Source: Hydrocarboniphaga effusa AP103
Lineage (GTDB): Bacteria; Pseudomonadota; Gammaproteobacteria; Nevskiales; Nevskiaceae
Assembly: GCF_000271305.1 (NCBI RefSeq)
Contig: NZ_AKGD01000001.1
Span: 2,026,882 to 2,090,881 of the forward strand
DNA length: 64,000 nt
Direction: 5' to 3'
Below the pieces are notes generated by a model. The model was not told the origin of the DNA. It worked only from the letters and a program-made list of their open reading frames with translations, and searched no databases. Positions 9,419 through 18,125 of this stretch are shown one piece after another (position 1 is the first letter of the stretch; every line of letters starts with the position of its first letter). The position numbers and the translations under genes were made by a program.

Positions 9419-9550
9419 GCGACAGCGATCCCCCACCGATATAGAGAAGCGGTTTCGCATGACGAGGCCGTGACGGGCGTAGCGGACCGCGATCTTTCTA
9501 CAGGATTCCGACCTGTAATCCACGGCCGAAATCCCCCGCTCGCGGCGAGC

Positions 9551-10039
9551 TCAGCCAGGGCGCACGAAGGCCGCCAGCGACCCGGCGTGTCGCGGATAGT
9601 CGGCGTGCAGGGTTTCGAGCGTCAGGAACTCGTGATCGGTGTAGTCGAAGCCGGGCGTGACCACTTCGGACACCAGCGCGTGATCGGCAGGCTCATGCAG
9701 CACGCTGGCCTTCCAGACGCCGCCCGGCACGTGCAGGAACAGCTGCTGGTTGGGCGCCAACCCGAGCGTCACGCGGCGCACCGAGCCGTCGGCTTCGAGC
9801 AGCCAGTAATCCACCGGCCCACCGCTTTGCAGGTAGTGCAGGATGTCCGATCGGTTGCGATGGAAGCGACCGACCGGCGAGCGCCGGTCGAGCAGGTAAT
9901 GGATCGAAGTCGCCGCCGCGCGTGGTCCGGCGGGCGTGTCGACGAGGCGCGCGTCGGTGTGGATGCGGGCGAACCAGCCGCCTTCCGGATGCGGCGCCAG
10001 CCCGAGCCGCGCGATCCAGTCTGCGGCGGCCGGGTTCAT
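9551..10039 (-). CDS. Cupin protein of the DUF985 family
   Basis: A 162-aa single-domain cupin of unknown substrate. The family pattern is clear: LGLAPHPEGGWFARIH near the start, AATSIHYLL, FHRNRSDILHYLQSGGPVDYWLLEADGS (first cupin motif), GVWKASVLHEP, and LVSEVVTPGFDYTDHEFLT (second motif) near the end. It follows ppnP by 10 nt on the same strand and so is probably the last gene of the alkB-rubredoxin-ppnP unit. Family members have been linked to sugar or nucleotide-sugar handling, but nothing here fixes a substrate. Confidence 0.85.
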   Translation of the reverse strand: MNPAAADWIARLGLAPHPEGGWFARIHTDARLVDTPAGPRAAATSIHYLLDRRSPVGRFHRNRSDILHYLQSGGPVDYWLLEADGSVRRVTLGLAPNQQLFLHVPGGVWKASVLHEPADHALVSEVVTPGFDYTDHEFLTLETLHADYPRHAGSLAAFVRPG

Positions 10040-10049
10040 GCGAGCGGCT

Positions 10050-10364
10050 TCAGCCGAAGTGGCAGACGTAATGGACGGCGTCGAGCGCTTCGATGTCGAA
10101 GCCCGAGTTGCCCGGCACGCTGAACGACTGGCCGCCTTCGTAATCCTTCCACTCGGTGCTGCCGTCGAGCTTGACGCGGCAGCGGCCGCCGACGAGCTCC
10201 ATGATCTCGGGCGCCGCGGTGCCGAAGTGCAGGGTCGACGGCAGGATCACGCCGACCGACTTGCGCGTGCCGTCGGCCAGCAGGATCGTGTGGCTCACGC
10301 ACTTGCCGTCGAAATAGACGTTGGCCTTGGTCAGCACCGAGACCTGATCGAATTGGGCGGTCAT
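10050..10364 (-). CDS. ppnP: Pyrimidine/purine nucleoside phosphorylase (PpnP, DUF1255)
   Basis: A 104-aa small cupin-fold phosphorylase that splits nucleosides to base and ribose-1-phosphate. Family features: [23 protein letters not shown] at the N-terminus, [29 protein letters not shown] in the middle and a [13 protein letters not shown] segment. The ATG at 10364 overlaps the rubredoxin stop by one base (TGATG), so translation is coupled. The upstream in-frame extension to 10592 reads through the rubredoxin gene in the wrong frame and is rejected. A nucleoside phosphorylase in an alkane-hydroxylase operon is unexpected. Confidence 0.9.
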   Translation of the reverse strand: MTAQFDQVSVLTKANVYFDGKCVSHTILLADGTRKSVGVILPSTLHFGTAAPEIMELVGGRCRVKLDGSTEWKDYEGGQSFSVPGNSGFDIEALDAVHYVCHFG

Positions 10365-10531
10365 CAGTCCGCTTCCACCATGATGAAGTCGGACTTGCCC
10401 ACACCACAGTCCGGGCAGGTCCAGTCTTCGGGAATGTCTTCCCACTTCGTGCCGGCCGGAATGCCTTCCATCGGCAGGCCCTTGGCTTCGTCGTACTCGA
10501 AATCGCAGACCAGACAGCGCCACTTCTTCAT
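10364..10531 (-). CDS. Rubredoxin
   Basis: A 55-aa one-iron electron carrier. Two CxxC pairs bind the iron: [15 protein letters not shown] and [13 protein letters not shown]. The length and the [11 protein letters not shown] segment are typical of AlkG/RubA rubredoxins, which pass electrons from rubredoxin reductase to the alkane hydroxylase. It lies 61 nt after alkB on the same strand, which fixes its partner. The start at MKKWRC gives the normal length; longer upstream starts run into the alkB end. The reductase is not in this window. Confidence 0.95.
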   Translation of the reverse strand: MKKWRCLVCDFEYDEAKGLPMEGIPAGTKWEDIPEDWTCPDCGVGKSDFIMVEAD

Positions 10532-10592
10532 ATGCGGAACGTTCGGATAAACAATCAGGTGTCGGGGACCCCGCCGGTCGGCGGGGCCGCAA

Positions 10593-11795
10593 TTATGCCT
10601 GACTTGTCTGAGTAGAAACCCCGGTGTCGACCTTTGCGTCGAGCGCCGATCCGTAGCGGGCCAGCACGCGTTCGCGCAGCCGCGGCTGGATGTTGGCCCG
10701 GCGCATGTCACCCTTGTAGTGCGCGACGACCTTGCGATCCATCACGCGAAACCACAGCGGCGGAAGGTAGGCGAGCAGGATCATCGAGGCGTAGCCGGAC
10801 GGCAACTGCGGGGCTTCGTCGAAATGGCGCAGGGCCTGATACGGCCGCGTCGGGTTGGCGTGGTGATCCGAGTGCCGCTGCAGGTGATACAGGAACAGGT
10901 TGGTCACCACGTGATTGCTGTTCCAGGAATGCTCGGGCCGGCAACGCTCGTAGCTGCCGTCTTCGCGCTGGCTGCGGCGCAGTCCGTAGTGTTCGAGGTA
11001 GTTCACGACTTCGAGCAGGCTGCCGCCGTAAGCCGCCTGCAGCAGCATGAACGGCAGCGCCGCCCAGCCGAGCCAGATCGTCATCGCACCGAAGATCACG
11101 GCCGAGATCGCCCAGCTCTGCAGGTTGTCGTTGCTCCAGTGCCAGACCGGCTTGCCCTGGCGCTCGAGCCGGCGCTTCTCGATGCGCCAGGCCGAGGCGA
11201 CCGACCCGGCGACGCAGCGCGGCAGGAACTCCCAGAAGGTCTCGCCGAAGCGGGCCGAAGCCGGGTCTTCCGGCGTCGCCACGCGCACGTGATGGCCGCG
11301 ATTGTGCTCGACGTAGAAGTGGCCGTAGACCACCGGGGCGAGGGCGATCTTGGCGAGCCAGCGGTCGACCGGGTCGGTGGCGTGGCCGAGTTCGTGGGCG
11401 ATGTTGATGGCGCCGCCCGAGACGCCGCCGACCGTCAGCAGCAGGCCGAGCCATTCGTACCAGGCCAGGTCGTGCGTCACGGCCAGATAGGTGCCCCAGA
11501 CGAAGCTCAGGTACTGCACCGGCACGGCGAGGTAGATCGCCCAGCGGTACCAGCGCTCGCGCGACAGGCTCGCGACGCGCTCCTCGGGCGGATTCTCGGT
11601 ATCAGTGCCGACGAGCCAGTCGAGCGCCGGGATCACCGCGTAGACGAGCACCGGGCCGGCCCACCAGAACACCCCCCAGCCGGTCAGCGCATAGCCGGTG
11701 AACGCGTAGATCGGCAAGCCGACGATGATCACGCCGAGCAGCCAGAGCGCGCGCTTGTTGTCCTTCCATTCCATTGCCGAAGCCGGGACCGACAT
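10593..11795 (-). CDS. alkB: Alkane 1-monooxygenase
   Basis: Membrane di-iron hydroxylase that oxidises the terminal carbon of n-alkanes with O2 and electrons from rubredoxin. The three histidine boxes that bind iron are intact: HELGHA (about residue 134), HNRGHH (about 164) and LQRHSDHH (about 305), together with the family NYLEHYGL segment. Several hydrophobic segments occur before the first box. About 400 aa. The ATG at 11795 has a strong GGAGGAG 6 nt ahead; an ATG five codons upstream would overlap that site and is unlikely. Followed by rubredoxin. Confidence 0.96.
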   Translation of the reverse strand: MSVPASAMEWKDNKRALWLLGVIIVGLPIYAFTGYALTGWGVFWWAGPVLVYAVIPALDWLVGTDTENPPEERVASLSRERWYRWAIYLAVPVQYLSFVWGTYLAVTHDLAWYEWLGLLLTVGGVSGGAINIAHELGHATDPVDRWLAKIALAPVVYGHFYVEHNRGHHVRVATPEDPASARFGETFWEFLPRCVAGSVASAWRIEKRRLERQGKPVWHWSNDNLQSWAISAVIFGAMTIWLGWAALPFMLLQAAYGGSLLEVVNYLEHYGLRRSQREDGSYERCRPEHSWNSNHVVTNLFLYHLQRHSDHHANPTRPYQALRHFDEAPQLPSGYASMILLAYLPPLWFRVMDRKVVAHYKGDMRRANIQPRLRERVLARYGSALDAKVDTGVSTQTSQA

Positions 11796-11815
11796 GGGTT
11801 CTCCTCCCATCCGTT

Positions 11816-11845
11816 ATTAATAAAACGATCGGTCAATAAATTAAT
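11816..11845. promoter_or_regulatory. Dyad-symmetric AT-rich site upstream of alkB
   Basis: A 30-bp imperfect palindrome: outer arms ATTAAT...ATTAAT are exact, and the centre contains CGATCGGTC. It lies 21 nt ahead of the alkB ATG, where a TetR- or AraC-type regulator would block or recruit RNA polymerase. On the minus strand it also contains TTGACC, a possible -35. No regulator gene is adjacent. Confidence 0.5.
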
Positions 11846-11971
11846 TGCTGGGATCGCACGCGGTCAAGATGCGAGCCGCCGAACGGTTCATGTGCTCTCG
11901 GAGCGAAGCTGTACGCGCTATGGATCGATTGCATGCGAACCTAGCGGCGAGCCCGCCCCGCCGCCCGCCCG

Positions 11972-12364
11972 ATGACTTATTCCGAACTGAGCCTGATCCA
12001 CCTGACGACGGTCGTCCCGGCGTTCGCGCTCGGCAGCTGGCTCATGCTGCGGCCCAAGGGCACGCCGCCGCATCGGGCGCTCGGCAAGGCTTATCTGTTG
12101 CTGATGTTCGCGACCGGCTGGCTCACGCTGCTGATGCCGGCCCTGCTTGGGCCCAAGCTGATGAACCACTTCGGGCTGATCCACCTGTTCAGCCTGCTCG
12201 CGATCGTCGCTCCGCCGCGGGCGCTCTTCGCGGCCCGGCGCGGTGACATCGCCACCCACCGGCGCGCGATGATCGGGCTCTACGTCGGTGGGCTGCTGAT
12301 CGCCGGCTTCTTCGCGTTCGCGGTGCCGGGACGCCTGCTGCACCGGCTGCTGTTCGGCAATTGA
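11972..12364 (+). CDS. DUF2306-type four-TM membrane protein
   Basis: A 130-aa inner-membrane protein with about four hydrophobic segments. Conserved family sequence IHLTTVVPAFALGSWLMLRPKGTPPHRALGKAYLL near the N-terminus and RRGDIATHRRAMIGLYVGGLLIAG near the C-terminus, each with histidines that could face the membrane interior. Function unknown in the family. It is divergent from alkB with a 176-nt spacer that holds the AT-rich dyad close to alkB. The start is the ATG at 11972; no good ribosome site is seen. Confidence 0.78.
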   Translation: MTYSELSLIHLTTVVPAFALGSWLMLRPKGTPPHRALGKAYLLLMFATGWLTLLMPALLGPKLMNHFGLIHLFSLLAIVAPPRALFAARRGDIATHRRAMIGLYVGGLLIAGFFAFAVPGRLLHRLLFGN

Positions 12365-12381
12365 GCGCGCTGTCTCGTAGG

Positions 12382-12409
12382 GTGGGTTGGGCCAAGAGCC
12401 GTAACCCAC
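12382..12409. repeat. Short palindromic intergenic element (GTGGGTT...AACCCAC)
   Basis: GTGGGTT at 12382-12388 and AACCCAC at 12403-12409 are perfect inverse copies 14 nt apart, between the convergent DUF2306 and hemY genes. A degenerate relative (GGCGGGG...GTAACCCGCC) occurs before pyrF near 63372-63406. It may also help end transcription from both sides. Confidence 0.5.
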
Positions 12410-12421
12410 AGGTCACCCCGA

Positions 12422-13606
12422 CTACGGAGTCGCGAGCTCCAGCCCGAGCCGGTAATAGCGCGCGGCCTCCTCCGGGTTCTGCGTCTGCTCGCAGAGCCGC
12501 GCGAGTTCGCGATAGGCGGCCGGCGTCGGCTTGAGCCGGGCCGCCGCTTCGAGATAGCTGCGCGCCTTGCCCCAGAGCTTGTTCTGCAGGCAGGCGCGGC
12601 CGGCGGTGACCAGCAGCTCTTCGCGCTCGCCGTACTCGCCGAGCCACTGCTCGATCGCGGCGAGGCGCGACAGCCCGTCGCTGCCGAGCAGCTCGCCGTA
12701 GAGCCGCACGAGTTCGCCGTCCCAATCGGCCTTGAGCGCCTCGCCGATCAGCGAGGCGGCTTCGGCGTCGGCATTGAGCCGGTGCAGGGCGCAGGCATAA
12801 CGGCGGCGCAGGACCGGATCGCGCCGCTGCGTGCCGCCGGCTGCATCCCAGAGCGATTTGAGCTGGTCGAGCTTGCCGTCGGCCTCGATGCGTTCGATCA
12901 GCGCGAGCATGGCCTGGCGCAGCAGGGCTTCGCGGCGCTCGGCCGGCATCGCCTCGATCTTGTCGGTCTCGACGAGCAGGCCGCGCAGCGCCTCCCAGTC
13001 CTGCAGGCCGAGGAAGGCCTGGGCGAGCAGTTCGACGGCGTAGCCGCTCTTGGCGTCGCGCTCGCGGAGCAGCAGCGCGGTTTCGCGCGCCTGGGCGAAT
13101 TCGCCGCGTTCGAGCTGCAGTTCGGCCTGCGTGATCAGCACCGCGAGGTCGTGCGAGGGCTCGGCCTGCGCCGCGAGCTGCAGGTAATGATCGCGACGAT
13201 CCGCCGCCCCGAGCTTCTGCGCGGCGCGCGCGGCGCCGAGATAGTTGAGCTGGGCCGAGCGATGATCCGAAGCGCGCCGCACGAGGTCGATTTCGGCACG
13301 CTTCCAGTTGCCTTCCATGAGCCGGCGCAGCCCGGCCTCGAAGCTGTCGCGCGCCTTGTCGCGGCGGCGGCGGTCGAAGACGTTGCGCAGGGTCGTCGGC
13401 AGGCGGATCACGGCGGCGAGCAGGCGCAAGCCGTAAACCAGCGCGAACAGCGCGAGCGCCATGCTCAGGAACAGCCCGAGCAGCGAAGTCTCCAGCACCC
13501 AGGGCCCGTAATTGAGCAGCACGTAACCGGCGTCGCCGCGCAGCGCCCAGGCGCCGGCGGCACCGGCGGCGAGCACGATCAGGATCAGCAGCCAGGCGCG
13601 GATCAT
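12422..13606 (-). CDS. hemY: HemY-type inner-membrane TPR protein
   Basis: A 394-aa protein with two N-terminal transmembrane segments (about residues 4-22 and 40-65) followed by the HemY_N region and a long run of TPR-like helical repeats. It lies last in the clpP-like, hemC, hemDX, hemY row, 7 nt after the hemDX stop, the usual place for this gene. It is associated with late haem synthesis in enterobacteria but its exact biochemical role is unsettled; it is not the same protein as the HemY protoporphyrinogen oxidase of Gram-positive bacteria. Start ATG 13606. Confidence 0.9.
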   Translation of the reverse strand: MIRAWLLILIVLAAGAAGAWALRGDAGYVLLNYGPWVLETSLLGLFLSMALALFALVYGLRLLAAVIRLPTTLRNVFDRRRRDKARDSFEAGLRRLMEGNWKRAEIDLVRRASDHRSAQLNYLGAARAAQKLGAADRRDHYLQLAAQAEPSHDLAVLITQAELQLERGEFAQARETALLLRERDAKSGYAVELLAQAFLGLQDWEALRGLLVETDKIEAMPAERREALLRQAMLALIERIEADGKLDQLKSLWDAAGGTQRRDPVLRRRYACALHRLNADAEAASLIGEALKADWDGELVRLYGELLGSDGLSRLAAIEQWLGEYGEREELLVTAGRACLQNKLWGKARSYLEAAARLKPTPAAYRELARLCEQTQNPEEAARYYRLGLELATP

Positions 13607-13613
13607 GCGGCGC

Positions 13614-15515
13614 TCACTCGCGGCTGCCGCTTTGCGGCGAGGACTGGTCGAGCGCCTGCCGCAGCAGGGTCAGCGAACCGGTGATGTCCGGCGGCGGGGC
13701 CGACAGTTCGAGCGGTTGCAGGCGCTCGATCTCGGCGAGCGCCGCGATCACGCCGGGGTCTTCGGCGCGGAAGTAGCGGCGCAGCCAGTCGGCCGCCGAG
13801 CGCGTCGATTCGCGGAACGACGCGGTGTTGCCGCGCAGCAATGCGACGCGCGCCGATTCGAGCTTGAGGATCAGTACGTGCACGAGCACCGCCTCGTCCT
13901 CGGCCGGCAGCAGGCGCAGGGTCGCGGAGTTGTCGTCGCGGCGAACCAGGAACAGGCTCGACACCGCCTCTCGCACCGCGCTCCAGATGCGCTGGGTCCA
14001 GTGCTGGTCGGGGCTCTCGATCGCGCTGCGGCGCGTGCTGCCGCCGAACTGCTTCGGGGCGACGCGGGCGCGCAGCGGAAGGTTCTCGGCGCGGTCGATC
14101 AGGCTCGACAGGGTCAGCGAGGCCGAGGTCAGGTCCGGGCGCGGCAGCGCCTGCAGGCGCGTGCGCTCCTCGGCGATCGCTTCGCGTACGCGGAACAGGC
14201 GCGGATCGTTGATCTGGCCCAGGCGTTCGTCCGCGAGCTGCAGGGCGACGAGCGCCGACTTGATGTCGTGTTCGAGCAGCAGGCGATCGTTGGCGAGCAG
14301 CAGCAGTTGCTCGACCGAGGCCATCGCGAAACGCGTGCGGCCGCCCTGCAGCTCGTCGCTGATGCGGCCCATGAGCTTTTCGGAATTCTCGATGCGGCCC
14401 TGCAGGCCGGCGACATCGGTGCTCTCGCGTTGCAGCACGCGGGCGAGGTCGGACTGGCGGGTCGACAGCTGCTCGGTGGTGCTTTCGAGTTCGGTAGCCT
14501 GGCGCGACAGCGTGCGCAGCGCATGCTCGTGGGCTTGCGCGAGGCTCAGCTGGTTCTGGCGCAAGTCCCAGAACAGCCAGCCGCCGTAGCCGAGCGCCCC
14601 GGCCAGCACCAGCACGAGGAACCAGGCGATCACCGCGCCGGCGCGGCTCGGACGCTGGCTGGCAGGCGGAGGCGGAGCCGCGCGCTCGGCCGTCAATGAC
14701 GGGCTCGGCGTCGGCCCGGCGGGAGGGGGAGTCGGAGTGTCGGTCATGGTGTTGGCTTTGGATTCGGCCTCACGCCAGCTGAGCAGACGGCGAACGATGG
14801 CCTCGTCGCTGACGGTCTCGGGCACCAGCGGCGCGGCGAAGCCGAGCTCCCGGGCTTTGTCTTGGACCCGCGTGCTCGGCACCACCAGCGTACGACCGAG
14901 CAGCGAGGCATGCGAAACGGGTGGCGTCAGCGCCCACAGGCGATCAAGCGCTTCGCCGCTCGTGAGCACGACCGCGTCGGCCAGCTCGACCTCGGCGATC
15001 ACGCGCTCCATCTCGTGTTCGACCGCCCGCCGCCGGTACAGCGGCAGGGTCTCGACCGCCGCCCCGCGCGCTTCGAGCGTGGTCTGCAGCAGGTCGCGGC
15101 CGTCTTCGCCCGTGACGATCAGCAAGCGCCGGCCCGTCACGGACGCGAGTTCGGGGCGATCGAGCAGCGCTTCGCTCGAACTGCCGGCTTCGGGAGCGAT
15201 CACCACCTGGCCGCGCTGGAGCGCCTCGAGCGCGGACGCCGTCGCCGCACCGACCGCGTAGCTCGTCGGCCACGGACCGGCGTGCAGCTCGGCCGCGATG
15301 CGGACCGCGTTGGTGCTAGTGAAGATCCAGCCGTCGCAGGCCTGCGCCTCGGCGAGCCGCTGCGCGTGCAGCGCGGCTTCGCCGGTCGGCTCGATCGCGA
15401 ACAGCGGCAGTCGCGCGGCTTCGGCACCTTCGGCTTCGAGGCGCTGGCACAGGCCGTCGGCCTGGTGCGCCGGACGCGTCACCAGAACCCGCAGCCCGCG
15501 CAGCGCCCGATTCAT
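13614..15515 (-). CDS. hemDX: Fused uroporphyrinogen-III synthase / HemX membrane protein
   Basis: One 633-aa frame joins two proteins that are often separate. Residues about 1-250 are HemD, which closes and inverts ring D of hydroxymethylbilane (RVLVTRPAHQADGLCQRLEAEGAEAARLPLFAIEP, FTSTNAVR, YAVGAATASAL, LIVTGEDGRDLL, ADAVVLTSGEALD, LVVPSTRVQDKARELGF). A proline-rich linker follows, then a transmembrane segment (about 293-314) and the coiled-coil HemX region to the end. I see no stop or frameshift between them. An internal ATG at 14747 has no convincing ribosome site, so a true fusion is favoured. Ten nt separate it from hemC. Confidence 0.9.
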   Translation of the reverse strand: MNRALRGLRVLVTRPAHQADGLCQRLEAEGAEAARLPLFAIEPTGEAALHAQRLAEAQACDGWIFTSTNAVRIAAELHAGPWPTSYAVGAATASALEALQRGQVVIAPEAGSSSEALLDRPELASVTGRRLLIVTGEDGRDLLQTTLEARGAAVETLPLYRRRAVEHEMERVIAEVELADAVVLTSGEALDRLWALTPPVSHASLLGRTLVVPSTRVQDKARELGFAAPLVPETVSDEAIVRRLLSWREAESKANTMTDTPTPPPAGPTPSPSLTAERAAPPPPASQRPSRAGAVIAWFLVLVLAGALGYGGWLFWDLRQNQLSLAQAHEHALRTLSRQATELESTTEQLSTRQSDLARVLQRESTDVAGLQGRIENSEKLMGRISDELQGGRTRFAMASVEQLLLLANDRLLLEHDIKSALVALQLADERLGQINDPRLFRVREAIAEERTRLQALPRPDLTSASLTLSSLIDRAENLPLRARVAPKQFGGSTRRSAIESPDQHWTQRIWSAVREAVSSLFLVRRDDNSATLRLLPAEDEAVLVHVLILKLESARVALLRGNTASFRESTRSAADWLRRYFRAEDPGVIAALAEIERLQPLELSAPPPDITGSLTLLRQALDQSSPQSGSRE

Positions 15516-15525
15516 GCGACGACGC

Positions 15526-16455
15526 TCATGCGATGACGCCCAGGCCCTGCAGGATCGCGCGCGCGCCGGCGTCGAGCAGGCGTTCGGCCAGCGTGTTGCC
15601 GAGCGCGGCGGCATCGCTCGCCGGGCCGCGAATCTCATCGCGCACCATGCGGCTCGAAGCCGGATCGCCGACCACGGCCTTCAGATGCAGCTGGCCATCG
15701 GCGATGCGCGCATGCCCGGCGACCGGCACCTGGCAGGCGCCGCCGAGACGGGCGTTGAGCGCGCGTTCGGCGGTGAGCCGCTGCGTGGTCAGCGCATCGT
15801 GCAGACGGTCGAGCGTGGCGCGCGTGGCGGTGTCGGCAGTGCGGCATTCGATGCCGACGATGCCCTGGCCGATCGCGGGCACGAAGGCATCGACGTCCAG
15901 CGCCTCGCGAATGCGCTCGTGCAGGCCGAGCCGGATCAGTCCGGCGGCGGCGAGCAGGATGGCGTCGTACTGGCCTTCGTCGAGCTTGCGCAGGCGCGTG
16001 CCGACGTTGCCGCGCAGTGGCGAAATCGCAAGGTCCGGGCGCAGGGCCCGCAGCTGGGTCTGGCGGCGCAGGCTCGAGGTGCCTACGTGCGCGCCCTGCG
16101 GCAGCTCGGCGAGCGAGCCGTAGGTGTTCGAGACGAAGGCGTCGCGCGGATCCTCGCCGGCCAGGAAGGCCGACAGGCAGAGGCCGTCCGGCTGCTGCGC
16201 CGGCACGTCCTTCATCGAATGCACGGCGATGTCGGCGCGGCCCTCGAGCATCGCCTGCTCGAGTTCCTTGACGAACAGGCCCTTGCCGCCGATCGCCGAC
16301 AGCGGGCTGCCGAGCAGCTGGTCGCCCTGGGTGGTCATCGGCACGAGTTCCACCGACAGGCCCTCGCCGAGCGCGAGCAGGCGGTCGCGCACGTGGTAGG
16401 CCTGCCACAGCGCGAGCGGAGACTCGCGCGTGGCAATGCGGATCAGGCCGGGCAC
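15526..16455 (-). CDS. hemC: Hydroxymethylbilane synthase (porphobilinogen deaminase)
   Basis: Joins four porphobilinogen molecules into hydroxymethylbilane using a dipyrromethane cofactor. Recognised from [20 protein letters not shown] at the start, [85 protein letters not shown] segment, and the cofactor cysteine region [16 protein letters not shown]. 309 aa, normal length. It starts 3 nt after the clpP-like stop and precedes hemDX, forming a haem operon. Confidence 0.96.
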   Translation of the reverse strand: MPGLIRIATRESPLALWQAYHVRDRLLALGEGLSVELVPMTTQGDQLLGSPLSAIGGKGLFVKELEQAMLEGRADIAVHSMKDVPAQQPDGLCLSAFLAGEDPRDAFVSNTYGSLAELPQGAHVGTSSLRRQTQLRALRPDLAISPLRGNVGTRLRKLDEGQYDAILLAAAGLIRLGLHERIREALDVDAFVPAIGQGIVGIECRTADTATRATLDRLHDALTTQRLTAERALNARLGGACQVPVAGHARIADGQLHLKAVVGDPASSRMVRDEIRGPASDAAALGNTLAERLLDAGARAILQGLGVIA

Positions 16456-16458
16456 GCC

Positions 16459-17061
16459 TTAAACAACTTCGGAAGCGCTGGAGATGACCTTGCCGACCAG
16501 GCCGTAGGCCTTGGCTTCCTCGGCGCTCATCCAGTGATCGCGCTCGGTGTCGGCGGCGATGCGCTCGACCGGCTGGCCGGTCTCCTTGGCGTAGATCTCG
16601 TTGAGGCGCTGGCGCATGCGCACGATTTCCTTGGCCGCGATCGCGATGTCGCTGGCCGTGCCGCCCATGCCACCGGAGGGCTGGTGCAGCAGAAAGCGCG
16701 TGTTGGTCAGTGCGAAACGGTTCTCGGGCTTGGCGGCCGAGTAGATCAGCGAGCCGGCGCTGGCGCACCAGCCGGTGCCGACCATTTTGATCTCCGGTTT
16801 CACGAACTTGATCATGTCGTAGATCGTGTCGCCGGATTCGACGTGGCCGCCCTGGCTGTTGATGAAGATGGTGATCGGGTCCAGCGACTCGGATTGCATC
16901 GCGAGCAGGCGGCTGGTCACGGCTTCGGCGAGCTTCTGGTTGATGCCGCCGTAGATCAGGATCGTGCGCGCCTTGAACAGTCTTTCCTCAAGGCTGTTGG
17001 GACGCTTGGGGGTCACGGCGTCGGCCTTCTCGTCGTCGGCGGCGGTGAACGGGTCCAGCAT
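16459..17061 (-). CDS. ClpP-like serine protease, proteolytic subunit
   Basis: A 200-aa Clp protease subunit paralogue. The triad is in place: Ser in GTGWCASAGSLIYSAA, His in FLLHQPSGG, Asp in ADTERDHWMSAEEA. The N-terminal ~25 residues (MLDPFTAADDEKADAV...) are longer and different from the housekeeping ClpP, and the sequence WCASAGS departs from the usual AASMGA, so it is probably a second ClpP that pairs with the main ClpP or another chaperone. No clpX or lon follows; instead it heads the hemC-hemDX-hemY row. Haem-pathway proteolysis is a possibility but is inference. Confidence 0.85.
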   Translation of the reverse strand: MLDPFTAADDEKADAVTPKRPNSLEERLFKARTILIYGGINQKLAEAVTSRLLAMQSESLDPITIFINSQGGHVESGDTIYDMIKFVKPEIKMVGTGWCASAGSLIYSAAKPENRFALTNTRFLLHQPSGGMGGTASDIAIAAKEIVRMRQRLNEIYAKETGQPVERIAADTERDHWMSAEEAKAYGLVGKVISSASEVV

Positions 17062-17172
17062 GAGCAGCTCCTTGGTTGGTCGCGCCCGCCACCGGTCGGC
17101 GGGCGAAGAGCGCTCAGTTTAGGCAAGTCGGGGGAATGGTGGCGGAATGGCGGTTGCCACGGTCTTGCCGGT

Positions 17173-17302
17173 CCCCTCTCCCACTTGTGGGAGAGGGTGG
17201 TCCGGAGGACCGGGAGAGGGGTTGGCTGGAAAGTGCGCGCACTGATCGGGCGAGCCCTCTCTCCCCGCTACGCGGGACTCTCTCCCGCCAGCGGGAGAGA
17301 GG
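17173..17302. repeat. Two perfect CT/GA-rich palindromes between algR and the clpP-like gene
   Basis: CCCTCTCCCAC (17174-17184), loop TT, GTGGGAGAGGG (17187-17197) is a perfect 11-bp hairpin. CTCTCTCCCGC (17278-17288), loop CA, GCGGGAGAGAG (17291-17301) is another. Further half copies lie between them. Relatives occur at 47209, 54276 and, broken in half by the tRNA, at 58686. The second palindrome lies 10 nt past the algR stop and might also act in 3' end formation, although no T-tract follows. The 250-nt spacer holds nothing else I can name apart from the clpP-like gene's promoter region, in which no clear hexamers were seen. Confidence 0.8.
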
Positions 17303-17311
17303 AAAAAGCCC

Positions 17312-18058
17312 TCAGGATTCGGTCAAAAACCGCCGAACCTCCGCCAGCCTGCGGCGCGAAACCGGCAACGGCTTGGCCGCGTGCTTCATGCGCAGCCAGT
17401 GGTGCTGCTCGCCGGTGCGCTCGCGTTCGAGGCTGGCGATGAAGCGCGTCGCCACCAGCGCCTTGCGGTGGATGCGCAGGAACCACGGGGCGAAATCCTC
17501 CTCGAGCGTCTTGAGCGATTCCTCGATGAGCACCTCGCCGTGCAGGTGGCAGACGGTGGTGTATTTCTGGTCGGCGAGGAAATAGACGATGTCCTCGGCC
17601 GGGATGCGCACCAGGCCTTCGCGCGTGGTGGCCAGTACGAACTCGCGCTTGGGGCGCTCGTTGCTGACGGCGGAGGCCGTCGCCGGCGACTTGTGCGCGC
17701 GGGTCGGACGACGCGCACGCAGCAGCGCCTCCTTGAGCTTTTCGACGCGGATCGGCTTGAGCAGGTAGGCGTCGGCGTTGGCATCGAAGGCCGACAGCGC
17801 GTGCTCGGAGTAGGCGGTCGTGAAGATGATCGCCGGCGGCGGATCGTATTCGGCGAGCTGGCGCGCGACCTGCAGGCCGTCGACACCGCCCATGCGGATG
17901 TCGAGCAGCACGAGGTCGGGCTCTTCGTTGTCGACGACTTCGAGTGCGGTTTCGCCGTCGCCGGCTTCACCGACGATCTCGTAACCCGGGAATTCGGACA
18001 GCAATCGGCGCAGGCGCTCGCGCGCCAGCGGTTCGTCGTCCACGATCACCACTCTCAT
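17312..18058 (-). CDS. algR: LytTR-family response regulator, AlgR homologue
   Basis: A 248-aa two-component regulator. The N-terminal receiver domain has the acidic pair in VIVDDEPLARERL, phosphoacceptor Asp54 in LVLLDIRMGGVDG, and the switch Lys in YLLKPIR. A linker of about 25 residues leads to the LytTR DNA-binding domain (about 140-245: FVLATTREGLVRIPAEDIVYFLADQKYT, IHRKALVATRFI, LPVSRRRL). It lies 67 nt downstream of the sensor gene. In Pseudomonas AlgR controls alginate, type IV pili and virulence; the target set in this organism is unknown. Confidence 0.92.
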   Translation of the reverse strand: MRVVIVDDEPLARERLRRLLSEFPGYEIVGEAGDGETALEVVDNEEPDLVLLDIRMGGVDGLQVARQLAEYDPPPAIIFTTAYSEHALSAFDANADAYLLKPIRVEKLKEALLRARRPTRAHKSPATASAVSNERPKREFVLATTREGLVRIPAEDIVYFLADQKYTTVCHLHGEVLIEESLKTLEEDFAPWFLRIHRKALVATRFIASLERERTGEQHHWLRMKHAAKPLPVSRRRLAEVRRFLTES

Positions 18059-18125
18059 CGTCTGGCTCCCTTCGGTGCGCTCATCCTGTCGATGCCGAGC
18101 CGGCGCGGGGACGATGACACGGCGC

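Noticed and set aside
9327..9550. Possible SAM or SAH riboswitch ahead of metK
   Set aside because: None of the conserved aptamer segments I know is present; only a -10-like TACAAT is seen.
10365..10592. A longer PpnP start reading through rubredoxin
   Set aside because: The extra residues are rubredoxin in the wrong frame; the TGATG overlap marks the proper start.
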